Shown: piece by piece, positions 61,998 through 64,000 of the stretch | Position numbering within the stretch: the first letter of the stretch is position 1 | How the letters are laid out: each line of letters opens with the position of its first letter | Source: Spirosoma agri | Lineage (GTDB): Bacteria; Bacteroidota; Bacteroidia; Cytophagales; Spirosomataceae | Direction of reading: 5' to 3' | DNA: 64,000 nucleotides | NCBI RefSeq assembly: GCF_010747415.1 | Contig: NZ_JAAGNZ010000001.1 | Span: 2,046,001-2,110,000 of the forward strand | Notes under the pieces: generated by a model | Told to the model about the DNA's origin: nothing | Seen by the model: only the letters and a program-made list of their open reading frames with translations | Databases searched by the model: none | Made by a program: the position numbers and the translations under genes

Positions 61998-63284
61998 TTA
62001 TTCGTTGAATAGGTCTTTACCGATGAGGTAATTCAATTCTTCGTAGGCACCAACTCGATCGGCTTTGAGTCGGTTAAGCTGCTGGACACTATCGTTGTAG
62101 GCTTCGATCAGATCGACAAATTCGAGCAGACTGATGTTGCCTTTCTGGAAGTTGCCGATGACGCCCCGGTTCAGTTGTTCGAACTGTTCGCTGAACTGTT
62201 GTTCAAGCCCCTGCACCCGCCGTTCGACTTCGCGAACTTTCTGAAGTGACGTTGCCACTTCGTTGCCCACCTGAATGGCCCGTTGTCGCTGAAGCTGAGT
62301 CTGGTAACCGATCTGACTACGGGCCGCGCGAATGGCTCCCTGGTTGCGGTTGAAGAGTGGGATGTCGGTAGACAGCGACAGGCCAACGTAATTGTTGATG
62401 TAGCTCCCAGCCTGATCGTAAGCACCACCCACCCGAACGTCGGGTACGGCCAATGATCGCTGGAGGTTATAATTGAGTTCGGCCTGACGCGTCAATGATT
62501 CCGTCGCCAGCAAATCCGGGCGATTGCGAAGCGCCATCTGGCGAAGCGAATCATCCGGTTGTACGGGTAGCCGATAGCGGGTTAGCGTGGCTTCGGCTAC
62601 TATGGGATTAACGGGTACGTCAACGGATAATAGGGACCGTAGCGCCCGTTCATCGTCGGCGAGTTGAAAAATGATGCTGGTCCGGTCGTTACTGAGTTGA
62701 AACAGGAGCGCTTTCAGACGAAGCAGTTCACGAAGGGACACGTTGCTGCGTTCGTACTGTTTTTCGTAGGCCGATACCGTCGTTTGTAGCGTGGCCAGCT
62801 GCTGGTTAAACCGGGTCAGGGTCTGCCGCTGAAAATAGATGGAATAAAAACGGGTGCGCAGGTCAAACCGGAGTCCCCGGACTATGTCAAGCACTTCCAG
62901 CCCCGTCAACCGAGCCGCTTCCGAAGCCAGGGCAATGCGTTTGTTCCGCTTTCCTGCCGTATACAGCAACTGCTCGATGGCTACCGTTTTCTGGCCCTGA
63001 CGACCAACGTCCAGCACCCGTCTGGTTTCGTTATTGTAGGTGCTAAGCTCGACGGTAACGGTTGGATTATCGTAAAGACCAGCCTGAATGACCTGTGCCT
63101 GACTGGCATCCACGCGAAAACGCTCGGCTAGCAGTTGCAGGTTATTTTTTAGAAACAGGCTATCGGCCTGTTGAAGAGTGAGCGTAAGGGTATCTTGAGG
63201 CACATTGGCTTGCTGGGTGGCAGGCTGACCATGTGCCAGTTGGGCAAAAAGAAAAAAACTGAAGGACGCTAGCAGCAACCGCAT
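61998..63284 (-). CDS. TolC-family outer-membrane efflux protein (CusC/CzcC-like)
   Basis: A 428-residue outer-membrane factor with a signal peptide (about 1-20, A-H-G-Q-P). It has the two-repeat coiled-coil layout of TolC proteins with L-Q-Q-A-D-S-L-F-L-K-N-N and Y-N-L-Q-R-S-L-A-V-P-D-V-R-V-G-G. It forms the exit duct of the tripartite efflux complex. It is the first gene of the operon and follows the sensor kinase gene by 134 bp. Confidence 0.95.
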   Translation of the reverse strand: MRLLLASFSFFLFAQLAHGQPATQQANVPQDTLTLTLQQADSLFLKNNLQLLAERFRVDASQAQVIQAGLYDNPTVTVELSTYNNETRRVLDVGRQGQKTVAIEQLLYTAGKRNKRIALASEAARLTGLEVLDIVRGLRFDLRTRFYSIYFQRQTLTRFNQQLATLQTTVSAYEKQYERSNVSLRELLRLKALLFQLSNDRTSIIFQLADDERALRSLLSVDVPVNPIVAEATLTRYRLPVQPDDSLRQMALRNRPDLLATESLTRQAELNYNLQRSLAVPDVRVGGAYDQAGSYINNYVGLSLSTDIPLFNRNQGAIRAARSQIGYQTQLQRQRAIQVGNEVATSLQKVREVERRVQGLEQQFSEQFEQLNRGVIGNFQKGNISLLEFVDLIEAYNDSVQQLNRLKADRVGAYEELNYLIGKDLFNE

Positions 63285-63418
63285 TTTACTGGATTAAGTA
63301 CGGCAGCAAAGATCAGATCGCCCGATTACAGGGTACTTAGAGCGAACTTAGGGCAGGGTTAGAAATACATTAGAAATTAATTAGAGCTTATTTAGTATTC
63401 CCCGGCAGCGGCCATGCA

Positions 63419-64000
63419 TCACACATGGGGTAGCGAAACGGTAAACGTACTGCCAACATGGAGCTGGCTGTCAACCGTGAACGTACCCTGGTGCAGTTCG
63501 ATGATTCGGTAGCATATGGATAGGCCAATGCCGAAACCGTCGTACACCATCGCGTTGGGAGCCCGGTAGAATGATTCGAAAATGTGCTGGCGGTCAGCGT
63601 CCGAAATGCCGATACCCCGATCATGAACCGCGATCCGGCAGTATTGATCGTCGGTGCTGATGCGTACCTGAGCCGTATGGTCCGGGGAATATTTACAGGC
63701 ATTGTCGAGCAGGTTGAGCATGACCTGTTTGAGTAGCCCTTCGTTGCCGTTCACCAGCGTTTCGGTTTCTTCATTCGGAATGTTCTCGTAATCGATCTGA
63801 ATCGTATAGGCGGGTTTGGCGCTGAGTAATTCATCCTTGGCCAGAAAGAGAATATCGTCGGTGCGGATGGGTTGAAACGGAACACTCTGAATTGATTCCA
63901 GCGTTCGGGCCAGAAATAAGAGGCTGTTCGTCAGGCTTATCAGACGATCCGTGTCAGACAAGAGATTGACCAGCACTTTTTCGTGTTCCGGTACCGTTAA
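63419..64000 (-). CDS. Sensor histidine kinase, C-terminal part (runs off the window)
   Basis: An incomplete frame of 193 codons to the right edge, with no stop on the 5' side. It holds the end of a HisKA domain (L-T-N-S-L-L-F-L-A-R) and an HATPase domain: N-box L-L-D-N-A-C-K-Y-S, G1 D-R-G-I-G-I and G2 G-F-G-I-G-L-S-I. The G-rich lid is normal. The phosphorylated histidine lies outside the window. It is probably the CusS/BaeS-like sensor for the efflux operon downstream, with its response regulator further upstream (not visible). Confidence 0.9.
   Translation of the reverse strand, partial: LTVPEHEKVLVNLLSDTDRLISLTNSLLFLARTLESIQSVPFQPIRTDDILFLAKDELLSAKPAYTIQIDYENIPNEETETLVNGNEGLLKQVMLNLLDNACKYSPDHTAQVRISTDDQYCRIAVHDRGIGISDADRQHIFESFYRAPNAMVYDGFGIGLSICYRIIELHQGTFTVDSQLHVGSTFTVSLPHV

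Overview
The window looks like chromosomal DNA of a Bacteroidota bacterium, most likely Cytophagales and Spirosoma-like. The reasons are: a SusC/SusD pair facing a one-protein hybrid two-component system (HTCS), a DUF349 repeat protein, a protealysin/emfourin pair, many AraC-type regulators, TAnnTTTG-type -7 promoter boxes, short intergenic gaps and a moderate-to-high G+C coding background. The genus is inference; no rRNA gene is present to settle it.

Layout. 1-4.5 kb: an OsmC / PaiB / LysE-type exporter / PNPOx-family operon diverges from a MocR (GntR-aminotransferase) regulator, which converges on an AraC-MGMT DNA repair fusion. 4.7-7.6 kb: a lipoprotein, a YhhN membrane protein and small membrane proteins. 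7.6-11.2 kb: an M1 aminopeptidase overlapping an AraC regulator gene. 11.3-14.7 kb: a secreted set (GATase-like protein, DUF1080 protein, Kelch propeller). 14.7-18.8 kb: an MDR oxidoreductase, phosphoglycerate mutase, GAPDH and a membrane-anchored EEP phosphatase. 19-21.7 kb: ThuA plus GH9 glycanase. 21.7-29.8 kb: a VOC protein, AraC regulators, a cytochrome c-sugar dehydrogenase fusion, an ABC exporter, the M4 protease with its emfourin inhibitor, and an aldo/keto reductase. 30-34 kb: acetyl-CoA synthetase, a DUF6814-like small membrane protein and an MHS-type transporter. 34-37.1 kb: pdxH and the DUF349 protein.

37.2-43.9 kb is different. A tRNA with anticodon UGU and an unusually long variable arm is followed by a roughly 6.4 kb AT-rich, gene-poor island. 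The island ends in a near-identical copy of the 3' half of that tRNA plus its terminator (about 98 bp, starting just 5' of the anticodon loop). No integrase remains. The island holds decayed genes: a PD-(D/E)XK nuclease broken by a 32-bp tandem duplication, fragments of a NUC1-type endonuclease and of UmuC, a LytTR gene broken at an A9 tract, and a glycine-rich exported protein with three frameshifts. It also holds long non-coding stretches with serial terminator-like hairpins.

44-64 kb returns to ordinary genes: a PPK2 kinase, a beta-propeller lipoprotein, small lipoproteins, a large HTCS divergent from susC/susD, and a CusCBA/CzcCBA-type efflux operon preceded by a sensor kinase that runs off the window. 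Long perfect hairpins (23-39 bp arms) sit at several gene ends. Two of them share the same tip although their outer arms are unrelated. A REP-like inverted doublet occurs three times between genes.
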